Positions 1 to 6,543 of a DNA stretch of 16,463 nt are shown piece after piece. Below the pieces are notes generated by a model that saw only the letters and a list, made by a program, of their open reading frames with translations, was not told the DNA's origin and did no database searches. Within the stretch, counting starts at the first letter, position 1, and each line of letters starts with the position of its first letter. The position numbers and the translations under genes are program-made. Source of the stretch: Clostridia bacterium (GTDB lineage: Bacteria; Bacillota; Clostridia; Christensenellales; Borkfalkiaceae); contig CAAFZH010000061.1 in assembly GCA_900767495.1 (NCBI GenBank), positions 1 through 16,463 on the forward strand, written 5' to 3'.

Positions 1-20
1 TACCTCTTGTGATTACCGAA

Positions 21-52
21 TTGTTATATTTAATGTTTATTAAAAATATAAT
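21..52 (+). promoter_or_regulatory. Possible promoter of the LysM-type gene, giving a leaderless mRNA
   Basis: A perfect TATAAT lies at 47-52. Its last base is 7 nt before the A of the ATG at 59, so transcription would begin at or next to the start codon. The best -35 candidate is TTGTTA at 21-26, but its 20-nt spacer is long. No Shine-Dalgarno sequence precedes the ATG. The gene could instead be the last of an operon that begins before the window. Confidence 0.3.
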
Positions 53-58
53 TTAACT

Positions 59-379
59 ATGAATGAAAATCCCAAAATTTTTACTCCCGAAGATTTTTCC
101 GACACTTTCGTTTACAGATTCGAGCGCGGCGACACGCTTGATAAAATAGCGGATAAATTTCATACTACGCCTTGCAACATCATTGCGCTTAATTCGCTCG
201 AAGAGCCGCCGAAAGAAGGTGAGTATCTGCTTATAGAAAAGATAGACGGCAGGGAGTACCGAGTGCGTCCTACGGACGACTTTTATTCGCTTTGCAACCG
301 TAACGACGAGTTTTTTTCTCGTGTAAAAACGAAAAACCGCACGGATACCATATACGTAGGTATGAAAATTATAATATAG
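59..379 (+). CDS. Small LysM-domain-like protein, no signal peptide
   Basis: 106 residues. Residues about 18-60 read as a LysM fold: YRFERGDTLDKIADKF followed by a Thr-Thr-x-x-Asn-Ile turn, an Asn near the second helix, and a GEYLLIEK closing strand. Residues 66-106 look like a second, degenerate copy (REYRVRPTDDFYSLC, ending GMKIII). LysM modules normally bind N-acetylglucosamine-containing glycans such as peptidoglycan. This protein lacks a signal peptide or membrane segment, so a role inside the cell or non-classical export would be needed. The ATG at 59 is the only early Met and has no ribosome-binding site, while a TATAAT sits 7 nt upstream. The next gene starts 60 nt downstream with its own promoter. 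Function beyond glycan-binding ancestry is unknown. Confidence 0.7.
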   Translation: MNENPKIFTPEDFSDTFVYRFERGDTLDKIADKFHTTPCNIIALNSLEEPPKEGEYLLIEKIDGREYRVRPTDDFYSLCNRNDEFFSRVKTKNRTDTIYVGMKIII

Positions 380-381
380 TC

Positions 382-410
382 TTGACAATTCGCGCATTTT
401 GGTGTAAAAT
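382..410 (+). promoter_or_regulatory. Sigma-A type promoter for the repeat lipoprotein
   Basis: TTGACA at 382-387 is a perfect -35 box. A 17-nt spacer leads to TAAAAT at 405-410, five of six matches to the -10 consensus. It lies directly after the stop codon of the preceding gene (377-379). The start point would fall near 417, inside the palindrome at 411-424. The AAGGGG ribosome site follows at 428-433. Confidence 0.85.
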
Positions 411-424
411 AGAATTATAATTCT
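411..424. promoter_or_regulatory. 14-bp perfect palindrome at the transcription start, possible operator
   Basis: AGAATTATAATTCT is its own reverse complement. It begins one base after the -10 box and covers the expected start point of the lipoprotein transcript. A dimeric repressor bound here would block initiation. No specific regulator is recognised, and AT-rich palindromes can arise by chance. Confidence 0.4.
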
Positions 425-439
425 TATAAGGGGAAATAT

Positions 440-1588
440 ATGAGAAAGTTTATTGCTGTTTTGCTGTGCGCGTTTACCGCGTTTGCGGCGGTTTCCTGCT
501 CCGGGTCCGGTTCTCAAAAAACGAAATATACCGTTACTTTCGTTCAGAACGGAAAAGTCGTGTTTACTCTTGAAGTGGTCGACGGTTCTTACCCCGAAAT
601 TTTACCCGAGATACAACCTAAAACGGGTTACGATTTACGGTGGAGCAAGATCGACTTCGGCGATATCTCAAGCGACGTTACCGTTACCGTTATGGAAACG
701 CCTAAAACCTATACGGTTACGCTTATACCTGACGGCGGCGCGTTTGCGGACGATAATTCTACCGAAAACAAAACCGTGAGCGTTACTTACGACGCGACTT
801 ATTCTCTCCCCGAATGTAAAAAAGACGGTTATAAGTTCGTTTCCTGGAAGATAGGCGAAAACAAGAGTTGTCCGTCTGTCGGTAAATGGACTACCGACGA
901 CAATCTGACTTTAACTGCCGCTTACGAGTTAATCGAAACCGAAAAATTTAAGGTTCGTTTCGTTCAGCAGGGCGAAGAAGATAAGGTGATAGAGGTCAAA
1001 AAGGGTGAAAAATTAAACAACGTTCCTGCGCCGAAAGTGATTAAGGGGTACAATGTATCGTGGGATATCGTAGATTTGCAAGACAGGGTTATAACCGAAC
1101 ATTTAACCGTTAACGCCGTACTCACGCCGAAAACTTACAAAGTTACATTTAAATATAACGGCGAAGAAACTACTAAAACCGCCACATACGGCGAAAAGTT
1201 TGCTTTCCCCGAGATTGCGGGCGTAGAATCCTGGCAAATCGAAGGTTCGATGTCTGACTATTCCGGCGAGATAACGTATTGGGATTTCGATTACGAAGTA
1301 ACTTTTACCGCAAAATATTCCGGAAAAGTCCGCGTAACCGTAAACATACCCAAAGGTAAAGATATACCTAAAATCACAACCGTGTTTGTGGTTGAAAAGG
1401 GTACGGATATAAGTACTTTACTCGAATTCCCGACGGACAACGGCTCGACTTACCTGATAAGCGCGTACGTTGCGAACGTAGACGGTAAGAAGTATGAAAT
1501 CAAAAAGGATAATAAGGTATCGCTTAAAGTTTACGCCGATACGGTATTAGAGTTGGATTTATACAGACAATACACCGACAATTATTAA
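440..1588 (+). CDS. Surface lipoprotein with InlB / Listeria-Bacteroides-type beta repeats
   Basis: 382 residues. The N-terminus has basic RK, a hydrophobic core and a lipobox-like AVSC with the lipidated cysteine at residue 20, followed by a Ser/Gly linker. The rest is made of about 60-70-residue modules of the InlB B-repeat (Flg_new) type, with strands like YTVTFVQNG, a Gly-Tyr-x-x-x-W core, and linkers ending TPKTY. Modules fall at about 30-90, 91-163, 169-232 and 233-293, with a divergent tail at 296-382. Modules 1 and 3 resemble each other, as do 2 and 4, which suggests duplication of a two-module unit. Such repeats are found in extracellular adhesins and Gram-positive surface proteins; no enzyme domain is visible. 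The start is set by AAGGGGAAA at 428-436. Role inferred: cell-surface binding or stalk. Confidence 0.85.
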   Translation: MRKFIAVLLCAFTAFAAVSCSGSGSQKTKYTVTFVQNGKVVFTLEVVDGSYPEILPEIQPKTGYDLRWSKIDFGDISSDVTVTVMETPKTYTVTLIPDGGAFADDNSTENKTVSVTYDATYSLPECKKDGYKFVSWKIGENKSCPSVGKWTTDDNLTLTAAYELIETEKFKVRFVQQGEEDKVIEVKKGEKLNNVPAPKVIKGYNVSWDIVDLQDRVITEHLTVNAVLTPKTYKVTFKYNGEETTKTATYGEKFAFPEIAGVESWQIEGSMSDYSGEITYWDFDYEVTFTAKYSGKVRVTVNIPKGKDIPKITTVFVVEKGTDISTLLEFPTDNGSTYLISAYVANVDGKKYEIKKDNKVSLKVYADTVLELDLYRQYTDNY

Positions 1589-1598
1589 AAATTAAAAT

Positions 1599-1627
1599 AA
1601 GAGCCTTGCTTTTGCGGCAAGGCTCTT
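1599..1627. terminator. Bidirectional intrinsic terminator between convergent genes
   Basis: The stem GAGCCTTGC (1601-1609) pairs with GCAAGGCTC (1617-1625), and A-T pairs extend it to 1599-1627; the loop is 7 nt. It follows the lipoprotein stop on the plus strand. For the minus-strand regulator gene, whose stop codon is at 1631-1633, the upstream A-rich stretch 1588-1600 supplies the U-tract. The plus-strand U-tract is weak. Confidence 0.8.
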
Positions 1628-1630
1628 GTA

Positions 1631-2509
1631 TTATAATATACTGTTTTTATACTCGCGCGGAGTCATAGTGGTTATTCGTTTAAAGGTTTTTGTAAAGTGC
1701 GGCAGGGAGTCGAAACCGAGCGCGCTCGAAATTTCGGAAAAACTTTTGTTTTCGCGAATCAATTTTTTACTTTCTTCTATCTTGATTTCTAGATAATACC
1801 CGATAATCGTCTTGCCCGTTTTCTTTTTAAAAGTCTTGCAAATGGTGGTTTTGCCGTAGTGCAGGGCGGAAGAAATTGCGTCGAGCGTTACGTTGGAGTA
1901 TACGTTGTTTTCGAGAATTTTTATAATTTCGTCCTCTAACGCGTCGGAATCTTCTATTTTGGAAATAAAAACTTCCTGCGAGGTCGGTTTTGCCGTTTCA
2001 AATCGTATAAGTTTTATAAGCAACTCTTCCAGGTTGTTTTTAATAACTTGCGCGCCGCCTACGTTGGGGTCGCTGCGTAAAACGAGTTTGTCCAAATTCG
2101 GGTTAAAGTCGGGTATAACGAAAGTGTGTTTAGCCTCGGACATAATCGAGGCAAGCAAAAACCTTAAATCTTCGGGTACGATAAAACGCTTGCCCTTAAA
2201 ATAATTCATGGTTTTAGATTTACAGTCGAAACTTATTATAAAAATATTAGCGTCTGATAAGTTGTCGCATTCCACGCTGTGCGTTTCGTTGGGAGCGATA
2301 AATACGACCTCGCCTTTTTTCAGCAGTTTTTTATCGTCCTCCACCGTTACGAACACTTCGTTTTTGTCGCAGTAAATAAGTTCCCAAAAATTATGCTTTT
2401 CCTTGGGGAATACGTAGTTTTTCAGCAGTTTTTGATAGTGTATCGTAACTATTTTCGAGATCGTCAGCAAACTCGAAATTTTGTACATATAAAAAGTCTT
2501 TTCTATCAT
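1631..2509 (-). CDS. AraC-family transcriptional regulator with N-terminal cupin domain
   Basis: 292 residues, typical of two-domain AraC regulators. Residues about 33-95 form a cupin-like sensor: a HxxWELIY strand, then KKGEVVFIAPNETHSV. Residues about 190-290 hold the two helix-turn-helix motifs: TLDAISSALHYGKTTICKTF, and SEISSALGFDSLPHFTKTFK followed by TPREYK, the family's C-terminal signature. The usual Gly before TP is Thr here. The ATG is preceded on the minus strand by GAGGG nine bases away. The gene is divergent from the kinase-nagB-nagA operon, with 177 bp between, so control of amino-sugar use is a reasonable inference. AraC members with this layout often activate sugar-use genes on binding a small sugar; the ligand here is unknown. 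Confidence 0.9.
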   Translation of the reverse strand: MIEKTFYMYKISSLLTISKIVTIHYQKLLKNYVFPKEKHNFWELIYCDKNEVFVTVEDDKKLLKKGEVVFIAPNETHSVECDNLSDANIFIISFDCKSKTMNYFKGKRFIVPEDLRFLLASIMSEAKHTFVIPDFNPNLDKLVLRSDPNVGGAQVIKNNLEELLIKLIRFETAKPTSQEVFISKIEDSDALEDEIIKILENNVYSNVTLDAISSALHYGKTTICKTFKKKTGKTIIGYYLEIKIEESKKLIRENKSFSEISSALGFDSLPHFTKTFKRITTMTPREYKNSIL

Positions 2510-2540
2510 TAGTTTTCGCCCTCATTCGAATCGTGATTTA

Positions 2541-2569
2541 ATTATACCACTTTCTGCGCAAAATTGCAA
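2541..2569 (-). promoter_or_regulatory. Promoter of the AraC-family gene, extended -10
   Basis: On the minus strand, TTGCAA (2569-2564) is followed by exactly 17 nt and then TATAAT (2546-2541), preceded by TGG, which is an extended -10. The start point falls near 2534, giving a short leader of about 25 nt to the ATG. Confidence 0.85.
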
Positions 2570-2632
2570 TATGTTTTAAATAAAAAATTGCGAAATATTA
2601 TATAAATAAAATTAAATATTATGACTACCGCT

Positions 2633-2660
2633 TTTACATTAAAAGGTTTATAATAATAAT
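2633..2660 (+). promoter_or_regulatory. Probable promoter region of the amino-sugar operon
   Basis: TTTACA at 2633-2638 is a fair -35 box. The following AT-rich run has several overlapping -10 choices, such as TAATAA at 2654-2659 with a 15-nt spacer or TAATGA at 2657-2662 with 18 nt. None is ideal, which fits an activator-dependent promoter next to a divergent AraC-family gene. The AAGGAG ribosome site lies at 2671-2676. Confidence 0.45.
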
Positions 2661-2686
2661 GATAAAAGAAAAGGAGAAACTTATAT

Positions 2687-4051
2687 ATGAAGTTCGTTCC
2701 TACGCTCGATAAAGATTTCAGACCTATGTATCTCGAATTTAAAGCGTATAAAGAAGAAGTCGCTTCCGCGGCGCATAAACCTCTTAAAATTTGCGTTGAA
2801 AGAAACGACGGTTACAATTATATTTATTCTTACGATATTTTCGCTTCTGCGGACAAGTCCGAGCGCAACAATCGTATGGCTGAAAGAATGATTAAAACCA
2901 TACTTTGGGTAGTCGGCGGCTATAAAGTGTATATTTGCGGCGACGAAGGCGTATATAATTATATTAAGGACGCGTACACCGCGCAAGGTATCCGCGCTTT
3001 CGATAAAGGCTTTATGGAAAGAGTTTACGAAAGCCCGTTCGAGGTAATAAACGTTTCCGAAAAAGAGTTCCCTGCGGAAAAGAAGTGTTCGCTTAAAGTC
3101 GGCGGACATCTCGACGGTTGTCGTATAGGTTTCGACGCAGGCGGCAGCGACCGTAAAGTCAGCGCGGTTGTGGACGGTAAAGTCGTATACAGCGAGGAAG
3201 TAGTCTGGTTCCCCAAGACTAATCCCGACCCGAATTACCATTATAACGAAATTTTAACCGCCATGAAAACGGCGGCAAGCAAAATGCCGCGCGTTGACGC
3301 TATCGGCGTTTCGAGCGCGGGCGTTTACGTAAATAATAAAATAATGGTGGCGTCGCTCTTCCTTAAAGTCAGCGACGAGGACTTTGAAAAGAAAGTCAAA
3401 ACCATGTACATCGACGTCGCCAAGGAAATGGGCGACGTTCCGCTCGAAGTCGCCAACGACGGCGACGTAACCGCTCTGGCGGGCGCAATCGACCTTAACG
3501 ACAACGACGTTTTAGGCATAGCGATGGGTACGAGCGAGGCAGTAGGTTATATAAACGGCGATGGCGGTCTTAACGGCTGGCTTTCGGAACTCGCGTTCGT
3601 TCCCGTAGATTATAACGATAAGTCTATGGTAGACGAGTGGAGCGGCGATTACGGCTGCGGCGTTAAATATTTCTCTCAAGACAGCGTTATCAAACTTGCC
3701 GAAAAAGGCGGATTTAAGTTTGAAGAGGGGTTAAGTCCCGCCGAAAAACTTAAAGTTATACAAAAACTTATGGCAAGCGGCGATAAACTCGCCAGGACTA
3801 TTTACGAGGATATAGGTATTTACCTCGGTTATACGTTGCCTTTCTACTCCATATTCTACGATATAAAGCACGTACTTTTACTCGGAAGGGTTACGAGCGG
3901 CGAGGGCGGCAATATAATAATAGAGAAGGCAAAAGAAGTTTTAAAGTCGGAATTCCCCGAACTGAAATTTGCGCTTGAAATGCCCGACGAAAGGAACAGA
4001 AGAGTCGGTCAGAGTATCGCGGCGGCATCTCTTGCGGCATCGAGAAAATAG
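2687..4051 (+). CDS. ROK-family sugar kinase with N-terminal extension (candidate N-acetylglucosamine kinase)
   Basis: 454 residues, against about 290-320 for a plain ROK kinase. Residues about 145-450 carry the ASKHA/ROK core: phosphate-1 loop FDAGGSDRKVS (149-159), the VSSAG strand (208-212), AND at 256-258 with D258 as likely catalytic base, phosphate-2 loop AMGTSEA (279-285), and adenosine-side LLLGRVTSG (397-405). The family's zinc site (GHx then CxCGxxGCxE) is missing: at the place of GEIGHI there is SELAFVPV (300-307). Residues 1-145 form a separate conserved-looking region of unknown role. Phosphorylating GlcNAc to GlcNAc-6-P is inferred from nagB and nagA directly downstream; glucose, glucosamine or another hexose remains possible. 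First gene of the operon, start set by AAGGAG at 2671-2676. Confidence 0.8.
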   Translation: MKFVPTLDKDFRPMYLEFKAYKEEVASAAHKPLKICVERNDGYNYIYSYDIFASADKSERNNRMAERMIKTILWVVGGYKVYICGDEGVYNYIKDAYTAQGIRAFDKGFMERVYESPFEVINVSEKEFPAEKKCSLKVGGHLDGCRIGFDAGGSDRKVSAVVDGKVVYSEEVVWFPKTNPDPNYHYNEILTAMKTAASKMPRVDAIGVSSAGVYVNNKIMVASLFLKVSDEDFEKKVKTMYIDVAKEMGDVPLEVANDGDVTALAGAIDLNDNDVLGIAMGTSEAVGYINGDGGLNGWLSELAFVPVDYNDKSMVDEWSGDYGCGVKYFSQDSVIKLAEKGGFKFEEGLSPAEKLKVIQKLMASGDKLARTIYEDIGIYLGYTLPFYSIFYDIKHVLLLGRVTSGEGGNIIIEKAKEVLKSEFPELKFALEMPDERNRRVGQSIAAASLAASRK

Positions 4052-4058
4052 ACGTTTT

Positions 4059-4081
4059 GCGCGGCGGCTTTGCCTCCGCGC
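4059..4081 (+). other. GC-rich hairpin between kinase and nagB
   Basis: GCGCGG (4059-4064) and GGC (4066-4068) pair with GCC (4072-4074) and CCGCGC (4076-4081) around a TTT loop, with one C/T mismatch. No T-run follows on the plus strand, so it is not a standard terminator. It may be an RNA-processing or stability element that separates kinase and nagB expression. The nagB ribosome site follows 12 nt later. Confidence 0.55.
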
Positions 4082-4107
4082 TTAAAAAAATTAAAGGAGA
4101 TAAATAT

Positions 4108-4833
4108 ATGAAAGTTATTATAGCAAAAGACTATGAAGAAATGAGCGCGAAAGCGTTTGAAGTAATGAGCGAAGTGGTAAAAAATAAGCCCGACGCAATT
4201 CTCGGCTTAGCAACGGGTTCTACTCCTATCGGTCTTTATAAAAATATGATTAAGGATCATAACGAAAACGGCACGAGTTATAAAAACGTCAAAACCGTAA
4301 ACCTTGACGAGTACGCGGGACTCGATTATTCGAGCGACCAGAGTTACGTATATTTCATGCGCGAAAACCTCTTCGATCATATCGATATAGACCTTAAAAA
4401 CACTAATATCGAAAACGGTAAAGCCGCAGACAGGCAAGCGGAGTGCGACAGATACAATAAGTTGCTCGAAGGTATGCAACAGGATATTCAGGTACTCGGT
4501 ATAGGCAGTAACGGACACATCGCTTTTAACGAGCCCGGCACGCCTTTCGGCAGCGTTACTCATATAGTCGATCTTACCGAAAGTACCATTAAGGATAACT
4601 CGCGTATGTTCAAGAGCATAGACGAAGTTCCTCGTCAGGCTTTCACTATGGGTCTTAAAAACATAATGAACGCTAAAAAGATACTTATACTTGCAAACGG
4701 CGCGAACAAAGCCAAAGCGGTTTACGGACTCGTAAAAGGCGAGGTAACCGAAAACGTTCCCGCAAGCGTATTGCAACTGCATAATAACTGCATACTCGTT
4801 TGCGACGAGGCCGCCGCAAGTCTTATCAGATAA
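4108..4833 (+). CDS. nagB: Glucosamine-6-phosphate deaminase
   Basis: 241 residues, the usual length of the short Gram-positive NagB type. The enzyme converts glucosamine-6-phosphate to fructose-6-phosphate and ammonia in the cytoplasm. Visible motifs: phosphate loop GLATGSTPIGLY (33-44), NLDEY (65-69) with D67 matching E. coli D72, and GIGSNGHIAFNEPG (131-144) with H137 and E142 matching the E. coli catalytic H143 and E148. E. coli D141 is Asn135 here; from memory this Asn also occurs in the short Firmicutes enzymes. The long C-terminal allosteric part of E. coli NagB is absent. The start at 4108 is chosen because AAGGAG at 4094-4099 sits 8 nt upstream; in-frame codons back to 4057 lack a ribosome site. 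It is followed by nagA after 9 nt. Confidence 0.96.
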   Translation: MKVIIAKDYEEMSAKAFEVMSEVVKNKPDAILGLATGSTPIGLYKNMIKDHNENGTSYKNVKTVNLDEYAGLDYSSDQSYVYFMRENLFDHIDIDLKNTNIENGKAADRQAECDRYNKLLEGMQQDIQVLGIGSNGHIAFNEPGTPFGSVTHIVDLTESTIKDNSRMFKSIDEVPRQAFTMGLKNIMNAKKILILANGANKAKAVYGLVKGEVTENVPASVLQLHNNCILVCDEAAASLIR

Positions 4834-4842
4834 GGTGCTTAT

Positions 4843-5988
4843 ATGAAAGGTTTAAAAAACGTTACCGCATATATAGCGGGCGAGGGAATAGTAAAAACCA
4901 ATATCGGTTTTGAAAACGGCAAAATCGCCTATATCGGCGACGACGATAAAAATATAGAAAGCATTTTGGAAACGGACGGAATAGTTGTTCCCGCTTTTAT
5001 CGACGAGCATATTCACGGCGCGGGCGGTGCGGACGCTATGGACGCTACCGAAGAGGCTTTGCAAACCATTTCCGCTTACGTTGCCAAAGAGGGTACGGCT
5101 ACTTTCCTGGCGACAACTATGACGCAAAGCAAGGAAAATATCTCTGCCGCCCTTGCAAACGTGAAAAAAGTAATAGAAAAAGGCAAGTTTAAGGGCGCGG
5201 AAGTTCTCGGCGTTCACCTCGAAGGTCCGTTTATTTCGCCTAAACACGTGGGCGCGCAACCCCTCGAATACGTTGCAACGCCCAAGGCCGAAACTTTTGA
5301 CGAATACAACGCCATTTCGGGCGGAAATATAAAAATAGTTACGCTTGCGCCCGAGGTTGACGGCGGACTGGAACTTATTTCGCACCTTGCAAAAATCGGC
5401 GTAGTTGCGTCGGTCGGTCATACCGGCGCGAAGTATAAAGACGTTGTAAACGCGGTAAAACGCGGAGCAAAAAGCGTTACGCATACTTATAACGCCCAGA
5501 CTCCTTTACATCACCGCGAGGCGGGCGTCGTCGGCGCTGCAATGCTTTTGGACGAACTTAATTGCGAAATGATTTGCGATACTATCCACGTAAGCGTTCC
5601 CGCAATAAAACTCGTTATAAAGAACAAACCGCACGATAAATTCACGCTTATAACCGACGCAATGCGTGCCAAGGGTATGCCCGACGGACTTTCCGAACTC
5701 GGCGGACAACAGGTTTTCGTTAAAAACGGCGAGGCTCGCCTTTTGGACGGAACGCTTGCCGGCAGCGTGTTAAAAATGAACGTTGCAATTAAAAACCTCG
5801 TTGAAAAGGTCGGTATAAGTTTTACCGACGCTATCGATTTTGCAACCGCAAACCCGGCAAAAAATCTTGGCGTATATAACGAGCGCGGCAGTATAGACTT
5901 AGGCAAGCGCGCGGATATAACGGTTTTGGATAAAGATTTTAACGTTTTATATACTATTCGCGGCGGCGAAATAATTTACAAAGCGTAA
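4843..5988 (+). CDS. nagA: N-acetylglucosamine-6-phosphate deacetylase
   Basis: 381 residues, normal for NagA. It removes acetate from GlcNAc-6-P to give glucosamine-6-P, the substrate of NagB just upstream. Amidohydrolase-fold landmarks: DEHIHG (54-59), HLEGPF with metal ligand E127, SVGHTGA with H193, THTYNA with H214, CDTIHV with H249, and LITDAM with catalytic D272. The HIH pair matches the first metal-site position. The C-terminal part has the small beta domain strands (GSIDLGKRADITVLD) of the amidohydrolase superfamily. The ribosome site AAGGTG (4832-4837) overlaps the nagB stop codon, which suggests translational coupling. A strong terminator follows 18 nt after the stop. Confidence 0.96.
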   Translation: MKGLKNVTAYIAGEGIVKTNIGFENGKIAYIGDDDKNIESILETDGIVVPAFIDEHIHGAGGADAMDATEEALQTISAYVAKEGTATFLATTMTQSKENISAALANVKKVIEKGKFKGAEVLGVHLEGPFISPKHVGAQPLEYVATPKAETFDEYNAISGGNIKIVTLAPEVDGGLELISHLAKIGVVASVGHTGAKYKDVVNAVKRGAKSVTHTYNAQTPLHHREAGVVGAAMLLDELNCEMICDTIHVSVPAIKLVIKNKPHDKFTLITDAMRAKGMPDGLSELGGQQVFVKNGEARLLDGTLAGSVLKMNVAIKNLVEKVGISFTDAIDFATANPAKNLGVYNERGSIDLGKRADITVLDKDFNVLYTIRGGEIIYKA

Positions 5989-6005
5989 TAATTTAAAGTT
6001 TAACG

Positions 6006-6040
6006 CAGTTGCAGGTTGAAAAACTTGCAACTGTTTTTTT
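6006..6040 (+). terminator. Intrinsic terminator of the kinase-nagB-nagA operon
   Basis: CAGTTGCAGG (6006-6015) pairs with CTTGCAACTG (6024-6033), ten pairs including one G-T wobble, with an 8-nt loop. Seven T residues (6034-6040) follow directly. Confidence 0.92.
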
Positions 6041-6069
6041 GTTTATCTCTTATTTGCACTCCGCGGAAA

Positions 6070-6087
6070 TTCACCCTCCCGGGAGGG
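6070..6087. repeat. Palindromic repeat, copy 1 (TTCACCCTCCCGGGAG type)
   Basis: The 16-mer TTCACCCTCCCGGGAG at 6070-6085 recurs exactly at 6251-6266. Its core CCCTCCCGGGAGGG (6074-6087) is a perfect 14-bp palindrome. It lies in a gene-free stretch with three other small repeats, as expected for dispersed REP-like elements. Confidence 0.7.
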
Positions 6088-6099
6088 AGGCAAAAAAAT

Positions 6100-6130
6100 A
6101 CGTCATTCTTCACTTCGTTCAGAATGACGT
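6100..6130. repeat. Inverted repeat with 10-bp arms
   Basis: ACGTCATTCT (6100-6109) and AGAATGACGT (6121-6130) are perfect inverted arms around an 11-nt spacer. The element resembles short intergenic palindromes common in Clostridia and Bacteroidota genomes (recalled, not searched). No good U-tract follows, so it is not called a terminator. Confidence 0.7.
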
Positions 6131-6154
6131 GTAGTTTTGTGTTTTCGCCGAGGG

Positions 6155-6182
6155 GAAGTGGCACGAAGTGCCGATAGGGGAT
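6155..6182. repeat. 28-bp direct repeat, copy 1
   Basis: The 28 bases 6155-6182 are identical to 6316-6343. Each copy contains the hairpin GGCACGAAGTGCC (6160-6172 in this copy). Confidence 0.8.
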
Positions 6183-6250
6183 CTTCTGTCATATTGAGCG
6201 TCAGCGAAATATCCCACGACCCAAGTGAGGAGTATATGCCTTCGTAGACC

Positions 6251-6266
6251 TTCACCCTCCCGGGAG
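6251..6266. repeat. Palindromic repeat, copy 2 (TTCACCCTCCCGGGAG type)
   Basis: Exact second copy of 6070-6085, with core palindrome CTCCCGGGAG (6257-6266). It runs directly into TTGCTTCGCTACGCTCGCAA (6269-6288), another imperfectly palindromic element of dispersed-repeat type. Confidence 0.7.
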
Positions 6267-6315
6267 ATTGCTTCGCTACGCTCGCAAAGACAGTAATTCG
6301 CTTCCTCCTTCGGGC

Positions 6316-6343
6316 GAAGTGGCACGAAGTGCCGATAGGGGAT
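6316..6343. repeat. 28-bp direct repeat, copy 2
   Basis: Identical to 6155-6182, 161 bp away. Together with the palindromes it forms a repeat cluster filling about 6070-6343. Between the copies lie a segment at 6187-6213 with weak dyad symmetry and the second palindromic repeat. Confidence 0.8.
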
Positions 6344-6347
6344 GAAG

Positions 6348-6375
6348 TTGACGAATTTTTTTACACGCCTATATT
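6348..6375 (+). promoter_or_regulatory. Weak candidate promoter in the gene-free region
   Basis: TTGACG (6348-6353), a 16-nt spacer and TATATT (6370-6375) each match the consensus at five of six positions. No gene or clear RNA follows before the stronger promoter at 6509. Positions 6376-6508 are AT-rich, and I see nothing else in them except two short near-repeats of GTGATATAA. It may be chance. Confidence 0.3.
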
Positions 6376-6508
6376 GAATAAATTTATAAAACAATTTATT
6401 TCAACCGAATAATATGCAAAACAGAGCAAAAACGACGGTGATATAAGTAAAACTTTTAATGCTCGTTGTGATATAAAAAAATCAAATATGAAAACCATAT
6501 GAAAATGA

Positions 6509-6537
6509 TAGACTTTTTTATTTAATTATGATACAAT
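6509..6537 (+). promoter_or_regulatory. Promoter of the opp operon
   Basis: TAGACT (6509-6514), 17 nt, then TACAAT (6532-6537) with TGA directly before it, an extended -10. The start point would be near 6544, giving a leader of about 210 nt before the oppA ATG at 6754. Confidence 0.7.
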
Positions 6538-6543
6538 ATAGGT

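Noticed and set aside
53..517. 154-codon open frame on the minus strand
   Set aside because: It overlaps the LysM gene, a clear promoter and the lipoprotein signal peptide; basic, aromatic-rich composition is typical of antisense frames.
2681..3241. 186-codon open frame antisense to the kinase
   Set aside because: It mirrors the kinase coding frame and has no start signals.
6119..6394. Open frame of 91 codons on the minus strand
   Set aside because: It is made of the short intergenic repeats, has no ribosome site, and reads like the spurious peptides such repeats encode (for example CERSEAIS).
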